From the NCBI GenBank assembly GCA_003254905.1, contig QANU01015176.1:71861-135860 (forward strand): DNA of 64,000 nucleotides, given 5' to 3'. The notes beneath the pieces are model-generated. The model did no database searches and was not told the origin of the DNA. It saw nothing but the letters and a program-made list of their open reading frames with translations. Of the stretch, positions 45,985 through 58,249 are shown in pieces. The translations under genes and the position numbers were made by a program. This DNA is from Nissolia schottii. Taxonomy: Eukaryota; Streptophyta; Magnoliopsida; Fabales; Fabaceae. Every line of letters begins with the position of its first letter. Position 1 is the first letter of the stretch.

Positions 45985-46620
45985 TATGTGCATCATTTGT
46001 GTATAAAGTTTGTGCATGGGTCTGTATATTGTTTGTGCGTTGTAGTTGCTAAAGTTTGTGCACTCTGTATGATTTACGTGCATTACAAGTTTGGACTATT
46101 TTGACTTCTTAACTCTAACGTTTGTATATCTTGATGTATTATGTTTGTGCAATGTATTTGCTAAATTTTGTGCATCCTTTTGTATGGTGTTTGTGCACTC
46201 TGAGTTGTAAAGTTTGTGCATCATTTTGGTCAAAGGCTCTTGAGTTAAACGATTTTTGCTTAGTCTATGCACACGTATGTGTAATGTTTCTGCATAATGG
46301 CTTGTCGTGTTTCTCATTTAAAATGGTTGTTGCAATGTTTGTGCATCTGTCATGTAATGTTTGTTCACTATTTGTAGAGTTTGTGCACTCTTTTTTATTA
46401 AAAGCTTTTGAATTAAATGGTTGTTGCAAAGACTGTGCATAAGTATATGTAATGGTTTAGGGTTAGGGTTTAGGGTTTAAGATTTAGGGTATACCAATAT
46501 GTACATTTTGTGTATTCTATTGTATAATGTTTGTGCAGTCTTAGCTATTGAATTAAATTGTTACTACATAGTTTGTGCACATGTATGTTTAATGTTTGTG
46601 CTCATCCTAATTTGTGATAA
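45985..46620 (+). repeat. AAAGTTTGTGCAT motif array 1 (E2)
   Basis: About ten exact TTTGTGCA copies plus near-matches in 640 bp, all on +, in the first intron-like region of the ULP1-like gene. Spacing is irregular at 25-60 bp. Confidence 0.85.
46455..46490 (+). repeat. Short telomere-like TTTAGGG run
   Basis: GGTTTAGGGTTAGGGTTTAGGG and further partial units occur inside motif array 1. Such runs are common in plant non-coding DNA. Confidence 0.7.
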
Positions 46621-47082
46621 TTGCTATAGACATGGCTCCTCCAATGAGATCAAACAAAGGGGAGACCATTGCTAATGACACCGGCAAAGGTTGCGCAGAA
46701 ATCCGCTCCAGTGTCATCCTTGGCATTAATGGACAATACTCGCATCGACAATGAAAGTAGAAAGGTAATACACGACTAATATTTATCCATTTATTCCCTT
46801 TAAATGTGTGTAACTGTAGTGACACCAATATTGTTTTAATTTTGTAGTGCAAAATCGAGACGCATTGCTTGACCAAGCAACTGGCAAAGGTTTGCACAAC
46901 ATTGATCCCTGATCATTGAGAAGATGTTGTGTCAATGGGTAAAGTCCATTGCTAGAAATAGAGGGTGGTCAAGTAGACCACCCTTTAATGCTAGCACTGG
47001 CTGACTCGTATGACTTAAACAGTCATTTTCTTAATACTTCATCCGGATGGGTGGACGTCAAGACAGAACTGATTGGTGCTGT

Positions 47083-48696
47083 TGATAAGTGCCCAATTTA
47101 CACAATTTTTGACTATTAAAAAGGCACTTATCTATTTATGTTTTAACGAATTATCTAATGAATTCCCCATCTTTTGTAGGATTTTAAATATATTTCTAAA
47201 GATGGATGCAAGCATAATTAATTAAGAAGAATCCCATAAAGAATGGAGCAAAAGGGCAAAAGAGGAAAAAAAGCTAAAAAGACAAAGTCAACGAAGGACC
47301 GCTCAGCGGTTACTGAAGCCCGCTCAGCACACATAAGGCAAAGACCGCTCAGCGGTGGTACCTGGGCCGCTGAGCCATGCTGCCACCGGAGCCATTTGTA
47401 GCCGCCGCATTAATTGCGCCAGCTGGAGCCAGCCTGTCATGGCGGCGCCGCCCTGACATGTCGGCGCCGCCCCTGCAAAAGCTGCCGGAGCATTTAATAA
47501 GACGCGTGAAATGATAAGCCGCTCAGCGAAGGAACAAGGCCGCTCAGCGAAAAAGCCCAAACCGCTCAGCGGTTGTGCCTAAACCGCTGAGCGGTGACCA
47601 TCAGAATTTGCCTATAAATAGAGGACCCGAGGCACTCTTGAAGATCATCTTCCATATCTTTCTTCCTCCCAAAAACTCATTCTTTTACATTTCCTTTTGT
47701 ACTTTAAACCTAGTTTAGTTTAGCAACAAAGAGGAGGCCGGTGAAGGAGCCAGGAGTAATCAAGGAAGCTCGGCGAACCGCTATCATGATAGCGTGATAA
47801 CGTGTCATGGTATGCGTCCAAACCTTGCCTCTTAGATTCTCTTATAACATGGATTTCTAATCCTCTTATTGTTGGGATTTTGATGAATATTGTAGTATGA
47901 TTGTATCTATGTACTTTTGCATCTGAATTTATCAGTTTCTTATGATTCGCTTGAATGATTTTACACTTAATGCTAGCTTTTGTTTAGTGTTTTGATTCTT
48001 GATTTGGGACTTATTTGTATGAACGAAAGTTATACTAATTAAGTTGTAACTAAGTTAAGATCAATATTGCTATGCTAAGCTAGATTCTAGACTTGAACGT
48101 TGTGAACGAAAGTTACAATCATTAAAGTTGGAACTAAGTCATTTCATCTAATTCTTGTTGCCATAACTGGAATAAAGGATTAGCCGTTTTAACATCTGAA
48201 ATAACGCTGACGTAGTTTGTTAAGCTTGTGTACGAAAGTGATAGTTTAACAAAAGAAACCTGTGATCTTTTCATGCGCGAAAGCGATGAATAAGTTAAGA
48301 ACTGGTGGCGGGCAATCAGTGAAATGATAGTTCTATGTAATAAGGAAATGGATGCATGAAACTATGATATAATTCAATTCCCAACAAGCTTCCGGATCTA
48401 CCTCTGATTTGTTGCCTATTTACTTTTATGTTGTTTATTTACTTATTATTTAAACTATCAACAAATCCTTCACTTCATTGTTTAATTGACTAAACTCAAG
48501 AACGGTATTTTTGAAACTCCATGTGGATTCGACTATACCCGACTATACTGCAATTGGATCCCTTGTGGATCTGAAAGCCGTAAAGAAGGATATATTATTT
48601 TAAACGACTAAGAGTTCAAATTAAGCTTTCAACTGGAAAGTGCAAACAGGCTTCTGACAAAAGCCTTGAACAAACACGTGAATTTGGCTTTCATCA
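47083..48696 (+). mobile_element. Solo LTR of gypsy family B (B4), target site GCTGT
   Basis: It starts TGATAAGTGCCCAATTT and ends TTTGGCTTTCATCA. GCTGT is duplicated at 47078-47082 and 48697-48701, and removal restores an open frame of the ULP1-like exon (GAVLGLPSSG). The U3 region (47295-47600) has nine or so CGCTCAGCG/CCGCTGAGC motifs, followed by CCTATAAATAGAGG near 47611. The 78-codon - ORF overlapping the motif array is a by-product of it. Confidence 0.92.
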
Positions 48697-49254
48697 GCTG
48701 TGCTGGGGTTGCCGTCTTCGGGTAAATTCTATGCACAAATATTAACATTTTGTTGCTTATCTGATTATTATTATTTTTATTATATTAATGTTGACCCTGT
48801 TTCCATTCTATGTGTACAGGGGACCGATTCATCACTATTAGGCTCGGGCATGTCACATTACTTGTCCCCTACAAGAAGAAATTGCTCGTCCAATTGGTCT
48901 CAATGGTGAGGGAGAATCCTGTTGGGTCAACTTTTCAGCGAGCATTTTTAATGTCAGCATTAAAATGCTTTATGTGTCCGAACACTTGTTCGGTGTCAAG
49001 TCTAGCTTACCTGGCTGCGATCGTGGATGTCGACAATCCACAACGTTACAACTGGAGTCGGTACGTCATGAGTACATCATCGATGACATCCAACAGTACA
49101 GGACCAACAAGCTCAAGATTATCAATGGCTGCTTGTATGTGCTAAAGGTATTTACTGCATCCTCATTCACATATAATGTTAGTGTATTGTGTGTAATGTC
49201 ATAAAATGTATCTATGAATGTATTGCTTTATGTGTGTGATCTTTTTGGTTGCTG

Positions 49255-49600
49255 AAGTAGTTTGTACATTTGCCCATATAAAGTTTGTGCATATCATATT
49301 TTGAACAATACTAATATAACTTACCTTGCATTATGTGCAAAGTTTGTGCCCAATATCGTGTAAAGTTTGTGCATGAGTGTCTGTAAAAGTTTGTGCAATC
49401 TTAAATAAAGTTCAGACTGAGTGTCACTCTTAAAATTCATTTTGTAATGTTTGTGCAGTAATACATGTATAGTTTGTGCATTTGTTCTTACAATGTTTGT
49501 GCATCCTTTTATATATAGGCTTAAGTTTAAAGCACTCTAATAAATTTGTAATCTTTGTGCATTAATAAGTATAAAGTTTGTGCATTGGCATTTATAAATT
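49255..49600 (+). repeat. AAAGTTTGTGCAT motif array 2 (E2)
   Basis: About eight exact TTTGTGCA copies and several variants in 345 bp between two ULP1-like exons, all on +. Confidence 0.85.
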
Positions 49601-50254
49601 TTACATTAATACATGCGGTTACTTAAACAAGGTCCTGCACTTCCACAAGGACAAATTTGGCCCATTCGATCTACTGAGGGATCCACTCCCATCATGGATT
49701 AGGTATTGGACATATGAGCGAATGAAGCAGAAGCTAAGGGACAAGAGGTCAAGCTCAACGATGAGCATATTTATCTCTGACTCTCTGTTGTATTTCTTTA
49801 TTTTAAACTATTTTTGTGTGTGCTTCTTCGTTCTAAATTACTAGCAGTACGATTATTTACTAAAATGTTAGGGGATGGTGACCATTGTTCATCGCAAACC
49901 AAAAAAGGTGAAGACCCAACCAAAGGACCAGTTGGAGCTAGATGACAAAAAAAGAAGTGGCCAGAGGAGCCGTGTGTAGAGGGTGTACAAGCAAGGAAGG
50001 TCACCAAGGCAATCGTGGTAGACCTGTACATGCTCCCCCACTTCAAATGATGTCGATAATGCCACAATTAATGAAGACGTTGATTGTGGCATATTGCAGC
50101 TCACACAACATAGAGAATCAGTGGCAGAGAAAGTGGCCACATTGTAACTCACGCAGCCTAATGCACCGGTGGCAGAGGAAATAACCCTTGCTATTGTGGT
50201 ATACACGTCCACCGGTGTTGTGCACAACAATGAGATTAAAGTAGTTGCACCTGT

Positions 50255-50620
50255 GCATAAAGTTTGTGCATTATGCCACCTATATTTTGTGCCCCTGCTA
50301 ATAAAGTTTGTGTATTATATAGTACAAAGTTTGTGCATGATTCAGTTTGTGAATCATAAAACATAAAGTTTATGCATATTTGTTGTAAATTTTGTGTATT
50401 CTTATCCACCAAGTTTTTGCAATGTATTTAAAGTTTGTGCATTGTGTAATGCAAAGTTTGTGCGTTGATATTCACAAAGTTTGTGCATTATAATACCTAA
50501 AGGTTGTCCATCCCTGTTTATATTTATTCATAAATTTTGTGTATATTGAGTTGACCTATAAGGTTTGTGCAATCCTCTGTATAAAGTTTATGCATTTCCT
50601 GACCAAAACATTTTTCATTT
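50255..50620 (+). repeat. AAAGTTTGTGCAT motif array 3 (E2)
   Basis: At least five exact TTTGTGCA and about eight near-matches (TTTGTGTAT, TTTATGCAT) lie between coding pieces. It ends in CATTTGCAG near 50620, a good splice acceptor. Confidence 0.8.
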
Positions 50621-51344
50621 GCAGTCCACACGATGATTCCAGTGAGGACAACATTGCTAATGAGCAATTACTAGACAATGTTGTCCAAGGGGTGGTGCTG
50701 GACATATTAGGATAGGGTACTGAAGAAATGGTCCCCCCATATTTTCCCTGGGGTAATTGACCCTACCACAACATTATGCACCCACCGTTGCACCACCCTC
50801 GCCGAAGTTCATCCCTCAATTGTTTGACCTATTGGTATGCATGCTGCATCTGGTTGCTAAAGACTCGCACCCTAATTCCCCCAACTTGCTTTGTCCGCTG
50901 GCCATAATTACACTGCCTACAGCTAGGATTAATCCTTCTACAGAGCTAGAAGAGCCGGTCATGTCACGTCCAACATTTGACCTGAACATCGACTCGCCGC
51001 AAAAATCACCGGAGAAGACTGATCTTCCAATTGTCGTTGCTTATCCTCATTCGCCTCCTCCACAACAAGATGTTGACGTAGAAGCCAACCAAAACCAAGT
51101 CGAGGCTTTGGATGAAAAGCTTGTGGAAAGGATATATAGATGAATAATGGACAAGTGGAATGATCCAGACTCTGAGCTGAGGAATCTGATGAATAAGCCG
51201 GATGTTTGGCTTATGAGATATGAAGTCCATAGCATGAGGGCTAGGGCGCACATTGACAACGGGGTATGACACTCGTTAAAAGACTGTTTATTTCTATTAT
51301 GTTTTTAAAAGGTTATGAATGTTATATGGTTGTAGTTCATTCAT

Positions 51345-51555
51345 AATAAATAAAGTTTGTGCAATCTTATCATAAAAACCTCTTGATTTGCATGGTTCTT
51401 GTAAAAGTTTGTGCATGCAACTATCTAATGTTTATGCACTATGACTTGTAACTATTGTGCGCTCCTTTTGGTAAAATCTCATGAAATATATGGTTACTGT
51501 AAAGTTTGTGCATCTTGTCGTATAAATTTTGTGCACTTTATCATATAATGTTTGT
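51345..51555 (+). repeat. AAAGTTTGTGCAT motif array 4 (E2)
   Basis: TTTGTGCA copies near 51355, 51408, 51506 and 51530, with weaker variants, all on +, between exons of the ULP1-like gene. Confidence 0.8.
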
Positions 51556-52167
51556 GCTTTTTTAAATTTCAATACATGAACTATATATGCTTCCTGTTCA
51601 ATGGTTTGATGGCGACTGCTTCAAGAAGGATTGCTATTGTGTCACCCCATACATGATGGTATGATTCCATCATCTCAATCTTAATTGGAAATTTTTTTAT
51701 TAAAAGATGTTCAAATGTTAACTACTTTCTCTCGTATTTTGGTGTTGTAGCTTGCACTCATCGCTTCTAACTTTTCCGCATTCATCAAGGACAAGAAGTA
51801 CTCCCCCCATTGGTAGTTGGTTAAGAGGATGATGCCATATACTTCGAGAAGTACAATCTTAACAACCGAAAATGGGTATGCATTATAATTATATTGTTTT
51901 AATTGTTAATTTTGGGTATAATGTGTTACATTGTTTGCTTCTACTATACTAATACTATTTGTTTGTCACAGATTTTCGTGCCACTTGTGAATGCGGGTCA
52001 TTGGTGACTATATGCACTCGATGTGGCAAGTCGGAGGCTTTTTGTCCTTGACTCACAGCATACGAGTCCTGGGGGCAAAGATGACATTTTGTGGTAATAA
52101 CAACTTTTCTAACCTATTTTTGTCATGTGTGGAACAAATAGAGACTACAAAGTTTGTGCAATGTTGT

Positions 52168-53676
52168 TGACACACACCAAAATATCGTTAATTTCAGTGC
52201 ACAATCAAATAATAATTTATAAAACTAAATTAATCCCAAAAAACATAGTAAAGGGGGCTAACCTAGGTCGTCTCTCAAGGAAACAATTAGAACCAATTAA
52301 AAGTTTAACTAAATTGGTGGGGTTTGAATTGATTGAATTTAAAACAAAAGAAAATTAAAACAAATAAATAAACAATGATAAAAAAGCAATATTCTGCATA
52401 CGGCGTTTCTAGATCAAGGATTAATTGTCATTGGTTTCTAATTAACTATTCATAGGAGGGGATGTTGTTTATTAGCTGAAATTTAACTAATACGCAATTC
52501 ACTTAAGAGACTACGATTGTCAATCCCCTAAGCATTTATTAATACATGAATTAAAACTAAGATCTCAACATTTAAAACGCATATCAATTATGTCCAAATT
52601 GCACAATCTAATTAAATCTAATTAGTTCCCCAAAAAGTTCCCAAATCCTAAATCAATAAATCCTACATTCGTCAAGATCTATCAACCTAGAATTAACCCT
52701 AACCTGTGATTGCTATATTACTAATTAGGGGCGGAATGAATCATGAATAAACATTAAGCACAAGACCTCGAATTAATCCTAATCTAGAGTTACTGCATGC
52801 AAGATATTAAGAAAACTATCCCTCCATGGATGGAAGATAAAGGCTCATAATAAATAAAAATAAGAAGAGAGTAGAAAATAATGGAGAATTAAAATAACAA
52901 AACCTGTATACAATAATGGAAGAAAATCGCAAATAGTTGGGAGCTTGCGTTGTCAACGTGAGCGCTCCAACAATCCTTGAAGAAATATTAACTAAGCACT
53001 ACTAACATAAACCTAAAGTGCATAAAATAAAAGGAAAAAATGTAGAAAATAAAAGTGGAGGCTGAGTATGAAGTTGTGTCAAGTTGTTGAGAGAGGATGT
53101 CTTATTTACAGAGGATTGGCACAAAGTGGGTGTAAATCCCACACTTTCAGCATAACAGTTAGTAAAATCGCAATAACTTTGGCTACAGATATCAGATTGA
53201 GGTGATTCAAATCTCCAATTAAATCTAAGAGACAAATATATATCTTTGTAGTTGAGGTCAAATAGAGATTCAATCTTCATCATGGTGGAAAATCGGTGGT
53301 AAAGTTAGTGTTAAAAAATCCTCAGCAAATCTTTGACCAAATCTTTTTGAATTTGAATTCAATCTTGCATTTATTGGTCCAAATCTTCTCTTCAAATCTC
53401 TTCTTCAAAATTTATATTTTATCAAATCTCCTTCAAAGCTTCAATGATCCTCCTGACAATTTATTTTCTGCAATTAAAATAGAAAACTAAAAAAAGAATA
53501 AAAGAGATCTACACATAAATTCTAAGATAAAATAATGCTTAAAATTGCATTTTTCTCAATTTCTCACAAAAGAGGATAATGTGCAAAACATAGTAATTAA
53601 GCATTAAAACCACACATTTTTAGTATGCAATGTTCAAGTATAGAATAATAAAATAGGGTACAAAATCCACCTATCA
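52168..53676 (-). repeat. 3' LTR of the Athila-like element
   Basis: About 1.51 kb, nearly collinear with 56749-58243. Differences are scattered substitutions and a small indel near 53213 (a short GGTGATTCAAAT phrase absent in the other copy), which indicates an insertion of moderate age. On - it is preceded by a purine-rich CAAGTGTAGGGTAATT, the likely polypurine tract. Confidence 0.9.
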
Positions 53677-55218
53677 AATTACCCTACACTTGAACAATTG
53701 CATGGACATGCAAGGAACTAAGAACAAAAGCAGACTAAAAATGAAAACAAAACAAAAAACAAATAAAAAAATATCTTTTTGGTGCGGCAACCCTATTTAC
53801 ATCCCCTACAAAGCCGTGAAGCTTAGGGAGCCACTTAAGCCGACTCACTAATTACCAGACAACTATGCAAAATACACGGCAATCCAAAAATTAAAGTACA
53901 TTTAGACAGGAGATGATATCACTGTGCATTAAAACTAATTCTCTTGGCATATTGATCATGAGCAAAGCATAAGTCAAAGAATGTTAAAATCAATTGGGCC
54001 TCACATGTTAGTGTGTGTCACTTGTCACTCAAAGTGTATAGGTTCATCCAATGCTCTCTCAAACACTACACTAGAGTCGCCTCCATAGGCTTGACTTTCT
54101 TCTAAGCATCACGGATCACCAAATATATATGACATGCATCAAGAGGTCTTTTTAAGGTTGTAATGGGGTCAAGGTCAAGGTGGGATATCATATGGCCAGT
54201 AAGTTAAAGCCTAAGACTTAGTAGAATTCATGGCATATGTGCTTAACCAACGATGCGAGGACCTTGATCTCCACTAGCTTCTCTTGTTCTCCAATTAGCC
54301 CGATGACAAATTCCCAAACACTTATATTCACTTTTTCTTTTTTCTTCTTTTTTTTATTCTTTTTTTTTTCATTCATAATTTTTCACACTTCTTGGAAATC
54401 TTGTCACCGCTTACCCATTACCTCAGGAGAGAGTTTCTGTCGGTGCACCTAATTGGTTGTTTTGCAGATTAGTTGCTTCAATGTCAATTTTTTTTTCCAT
54501 GGGCACTTTTATAGATTTTTATACCAATAGGAGCAATTGCGGTCGCTCTTCCCCTACTTTGAATGTTACATGTCCTCAGGTAACCCTACACTTGTTGCTT
54601 AACACACATGAACAAATGTACCACAATTCTCCTAAGCCCTAAAGTTAGATGTATCATGGTTTTTCTCGGTTTATCAGCTTGTATTGTGCTAATTATTCAA
54701 TAAAAGGCTACAAGGCTCAAAGGGGCTAACAAGGGTCAAATGTCCAAGGTAGGCTCGTATGGATATGTAAGCTAAATACATAAGGAATGCCTCAATCATG
54801 TCACATGTCATATATAAAGGTAAAAGTGCAATGCAGAGAATCAGGCAAGTTCTAGACTTGAACACTAGTGAGTGTACACATAACAAAGAAAGGAATGACA
54901 TGTAGTGTTGCCATCCTATAAAAGGCTCAAAAGTTTAACAGGAAATATCATCCAATTAATTAAAACATGTCAGGATCTATAAAATGCTCAATCAAACACA
55001 ATGCCATAAATAATCAAACAAAGTATTTCACATGGCACAGATTAATCATCAACATTCATGAATTTCCACAATTATTGCATAGTTAAAACTACTATCTTAA
55101 ACAAATAAAACTTTCCCATCCCACACTTAAAGAAGTGCACTGGCCACAATGCACAAAACACGGCAAGAAGAAAAATAAAAAAGTAAAACAAATAAATAAA
55201 AGAAAAGGAAAGAAAAAC

Positions 55219-55491
55219 TCACAAATGGTGGGTTGTCTCCCACCCAGCACTTTTGTTTAATGTCATTAAGTTGGACATTCGGCGGTTGTCTCTTGCAGGA
55301 TCATGTTTGAACTGGTCCAGAAACATCCACCAAAGTTGGCTGTGGTAGCCTCCACCTGGATCCCACACCATGTAAGTCATGTCATGGCCCTGCAAGCCAT
55401 GTTTCTTTTGGGAGCCAGGCGTTAAGATCTTCCATCGATGCCTTGAAGCTTTGAGGCTTCGCCTTAGCTTGGTTATCCAACAATTACTCAC
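55219..55491 (-). CDS. Retrotransposon internal ORF, 90 codons, unrecognised
   Basis: It begins at an ATG overlapping the stop of the larger ORF upstream by 4 bp. It ends with SAGWETTHHL just before GGGTGGGAGACAACCCACC, a phrase often seen near the 3' part of Athila-like elements. The residues QKKHGLQGHDMTYMVWDPGGG have no domain I can name. Translation is uncertain; it may be a relic of a larger reading frame. Confidence 0.3.
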   Translation of the reverse strand: MSNCWITKLRRSLKASRHRWKILTPGSQKKHGLQGHDMTYMVWDPGGGYHSQLWWMFLDQFKHDPARDNRRMSNLMTLNKSAGWETTHHL

Positions 55492-56036
55492 TCAAAGTGG
55501 GGTGGATGAAGGTTCCCACTAAAAGGCTTCTTGAACTGTCCCTGTACATGGTCTAACCTTCCCCTAGTAGCAGGAAAAAAGTCTTCAAGCCCTTCACATA
55601 AGGCCTGCAACTGGCCATCAGTTTCCAATTGAGCATACTCACATGATCCAAGGAAAGGGACATGTGTCTCAAAGTGTAGCTCGAGTGGCGGTAATTGATA
55701 GGCTAAGAGAGGGGATAATGGGAGTAATCGAATAGACGGGGGGAATTTAGACAGAACAATAGGCTTAACCGACATCTCTACCACACTAGGAATAACACAA
55801 GTGATATGTGCTTCTTCTTCCGGTTGTGGCTCCTCAAACACCATCTTTGTATCAGATTCATCACTAAGAATGACGAGCTGGGGTGACTCTTCTACTAAAA
55901 CCTCTAAAGACCCACCATCATTGATGATGTCAAATGATGGTTCTTCGCACACAAACTCATTATCTTGGTGATCGTCCTCCTCATTCCTACTAGACCCATC
56001 CATGGTTTCTTTGAATTGATTTATCTCCCCTCTCAA
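55488..56036 (-). CDS. Retrotransposon internal ORF, 182 codons, function unknown
   Basis: This is the longest clean frame in the Athila-like element. It starts MRGEINQFKETMDGSS, is acidic in the first half (DDHQDNEFVCEEPSFDIIND), and Leu/Pro-rich in the second (FPPSIRLLPLSPLLAYQLPP). It has no CCHC knuckle and no protease or polymerase motif. It lies where gag would be expected after a Tyr/Pro-rich leader ORF, so it may be a gag-derived or element-specific protein. No signal peptide or membrane segment is evident. An open frame of this length in a decaying element hints at past selection, but this is weak evidence. Confidence 0.45.
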   Translation of the reverse strand: MRGEINQFKETMDGSSRNEEDDHQDNEFVCEEPSFDIINDGGSLEVLVEESPQLVILSDESDTKMVFEEPQPEEEAHITCVIPSVVEMSVKPIVLSKFPPSIRLLPLSPLLAYQLPPLELHFETHVPFLGSCEYAQLETDGQLQALCEGLEDFFPATRGRLDHVQGQFKKPFSGNLHPPHFE

Positions 56037-56098
56037 CTCTTGTAAATATGCATCAAGCTGCCGCTGAGATTCTTACATCATCCTCATCACCTCTAGCA

Positions 56099-56344
56099 TC
56101 ATCTCCAGCACCTCTTGGGAAAGTTGTTGAGTTTGATGCTGGTGAAGGGGGGTTGGTATAAGGGTTCTAGTGAGGGTGGGTAATATGCGAGCTCTGGTGA
56201 ATAAGGATGTGGTGGATATAAGTCATCTGGGTACGGTTGAACTTTTGGTGGTGGTGGCTGGTAATGGTATGCATCGGTCGGATAGAGGAGGGAAGAGTAA
56301 GGCTCGGGGTAAGGTTGGTAGGGGTAGGAGGGTGAAGTCATCAC
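56099..56344 (-). CDS. Tyr/Pro-rich leader ORF of the Athila-like element
   Basis: 81 codons dominated by Tyr and Pro (SYPYQPYPEPYSSLLYPTD and PYPDDLYPPHPYSPELAYYP). Pro/Tyr-rich frames near the 5' end are familiar from Athila-like elements. It ends shortly before the 182-codon ORF. Low complexity, so function is uncertain. Confidence 0.35.
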   Translation of the reverse strand: MMTSPSYPYQPYPEPYSSLLYPTDAYHYQPPPPKVQPYPDDLYPPHPYSPELAYYPPSLEPLYQPPFTSIKLNNFPKRCWR

Positions 56345-56726
56345 CCCACATCAGCTTAAGTGGTCTTCCCATTGTTGTTCAGATAACTCGGCAATGTCGC
56401 ACTACAAGGTTAGCAATGCCCTCCTACCTATTTCCCTGGGCAACCTCCACACTTCCTCTAGCCTTTGGGAATGCCTCTGCTTAAAACTGTCAAAATTTGC
56501 TCCATTACCTGGAAAGTAAGGAACATTAGACCACTGCGAGCTAGAAAAATTGTTAGAGTACATGATAGCACATTCTAGGGATAAAAACAAAATGATTTTT
56601 TTTTTGGAATAAAAAAACAAAAAAATTTAAAAGAAAAAGAAAAAAACAAGAAAATAAACAGTTAACAAAAATTAAATCATAAAAAGAAAAATGAAGAAAG
56701 GGAAAAAAAGAATTGGCTAAATTGCC

Positions 56727-56744
56727 TCCCCGGCAACGGTGCCA
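56727..56744 (-). other. Primer-binding site, Asp tRNA
   Basis: Read on -, TGGCACCGTTGCCGGGGA starts 4 bp after the LTR. It matches the Asp-tRNA primer site of Athila-type gypsy elements (TGGCGCCGTTGCCGGGGA) with one mismatch. It sets the element's orientation as -. Confidence 0.9.
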
Positions 56745-56748
56745 AATT

Positions 56749-58243
56749 TGACACACACCAAAACGTTGTTAATTTCAGTGCGTGATCAAATAATAATTTA
56801 TAAAACTAAATTAACCACAAAAAACGTAGTAAAGGGGGCTAACCTAGTTCGTCTCTCAAGGAAGCAATTAGAACCAATTAAAAGTTTAACTAAATTGGTG
56901 GGGTTTGAATTGAAAATAAAAGAAAATTAAAACAAATAAATAAATAATGATAAAAGGTAATATCCTGCATACAACGTTTCTAGATCAAGGATTAATTGTC
57001 ATTGGTTCTTAATTAATTATTCATAGGAGGGGATGCTGTTTATTAGTTGAAATCTCTAACTAATACGCAATTCACTTAAGAAACTACAATCGTCAATCCC
57101 CTAAGCATTTATTAATACAAGAATTAAAACTAAGATCTCAACATTTAAAACCCATATAAATTATGTCCAAATTGCACAACCTAATTAAATCTAATTAGTT
57201 CCCCAACAAGTTCTCAAATTCTAAATCAATAAATCCTACATTTGTCAAGATCTATCAACCTAGAATTAACCCTAACCTATAACATGCGACCGCTATATTA
57301 CTAATTAGGGGCAGAATGAATCATGAATAAACATTAAGCACAAGATCTCGAACTAATCTTAATCTAGAGTTACTGCATGCAAGATATTAAGAAAACTATC
57401 CCTCCATGGATGGAAGATAAAGGCTCATAATAAATAAAAATAAGAAGAGAGTAGAAAATAATGGAGAATTAAAATAACAAAACCTGTATACAATAATGGA
57501 AGAAATTCGCAAATAGTTGGGAGCTTGCGTTGTCAATGCGAGCACTCCAACAATCCTTGAAGAAATAATAACTAAGCACTACTAACATAAACCTAAAGTG
57601 CATAAAATAAAAGGAAAATGCAAAAAATAAAAGTGGAGTCTGAGTATGAAGTTGTGTCAAGTTGTTGAGAAAGGATGTCTTATTTATAGAGGATTGGCAC
57701 AAAGTGGGTGTAAATCCCGCACTTTCAGCATAACAGTTAGTAAAATCACAATAACTTCGGCTACAGATATCAGATTGAGCTCCAATTAAAGCTAAGAGAC
57801 AGATATATAACTTTGTAGTTGAGGTCAAATCGAGATTCAATCTTCATCATGGCATAAAATCCGTGGTAAAGTCAGCGTTAAAAACTCCTCAGCAAATCTT
57901 TAACCAAATGTTTTTGAATTTGAATTCAATCTTGCATTTATTGGTCCAAATCTTCTCTTCAAATATCTTGTTCAAAATATATATCTTATCAAATATCCTT
58001 CAAATCTTCAATGATCCTCTTGACAATTTATTTTCTGCAATTAAAATAGAAAATTAAAAAAGAATAAAAGAAAGCTACACATTAATTTCTAAGATAAAAT
58101 AATGCTTAAAATTGCATTTTTCTCAAATTCTCACAAAAGAGGATAATGTGCAAAACATAGTAATTAAGCATTAAAACCACACATTTTTAATATGCAATGT
58201 TCAATTATAGAATAATAAAATAGGGTACAAAATCCACCTATCA
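56749..58243 (-). repeat. 5' LTR of the Athila-like element
   Basis: About 1.50 kb. It begins on + TGACACACACCAAAACG and ends CCACCTATCA. LTR family A at 20100-24078 is an older relative with the same terminal sequences but different U3 motifs. Confidence 0.9.
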
Positions 58244-58249
58244 GTTGTT

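Larger units (their letters stand above)
52168..58243 (-). mobile_element. Non-autonomous Athila-like LTR retrotransposon, target site GTTGT
   Basis: Two LTRs (52168-53676 and 56749-58243) are similar over their full length and end TG..CA (TGACACACACC..CCACCTATCA on +). GTTGT is duplicated at 52163-52167 and 58244-58248. On -, a primer site for Asp tRNA follows the 5' LTR by 4 bp. The internal region is only about 3.1 kb and has no protease, reverse transcriptase or integrase motif, so it depends on other elements. It inserted in an intron of the ULP1-like gene, beside a TTTGTGCA motif. Confidence 0.92.

Noticed and set aside
46455..46490. Telomere-like TTTAGGG units as evidence of a chromosome end or fusion
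   Set aside because: Only a few imperfect units inside an intron-like region; such short runs are common in plant DNA.
45985..46620. TTTGTGCA clusters as a CRISPR-like or satellite array
   Set aside because: Spacing and spacer content are irregular, the genome is a plant's, and clusters follow introns of a transposon gene.
52125..52358. 77-codon + ORF at the start of the Athila-like LTR
   Set aside because: A similar frame exists at the other LTR (56739-56930) only because LTRs are repeated; it runs antisense to the element and crosses its boundary.
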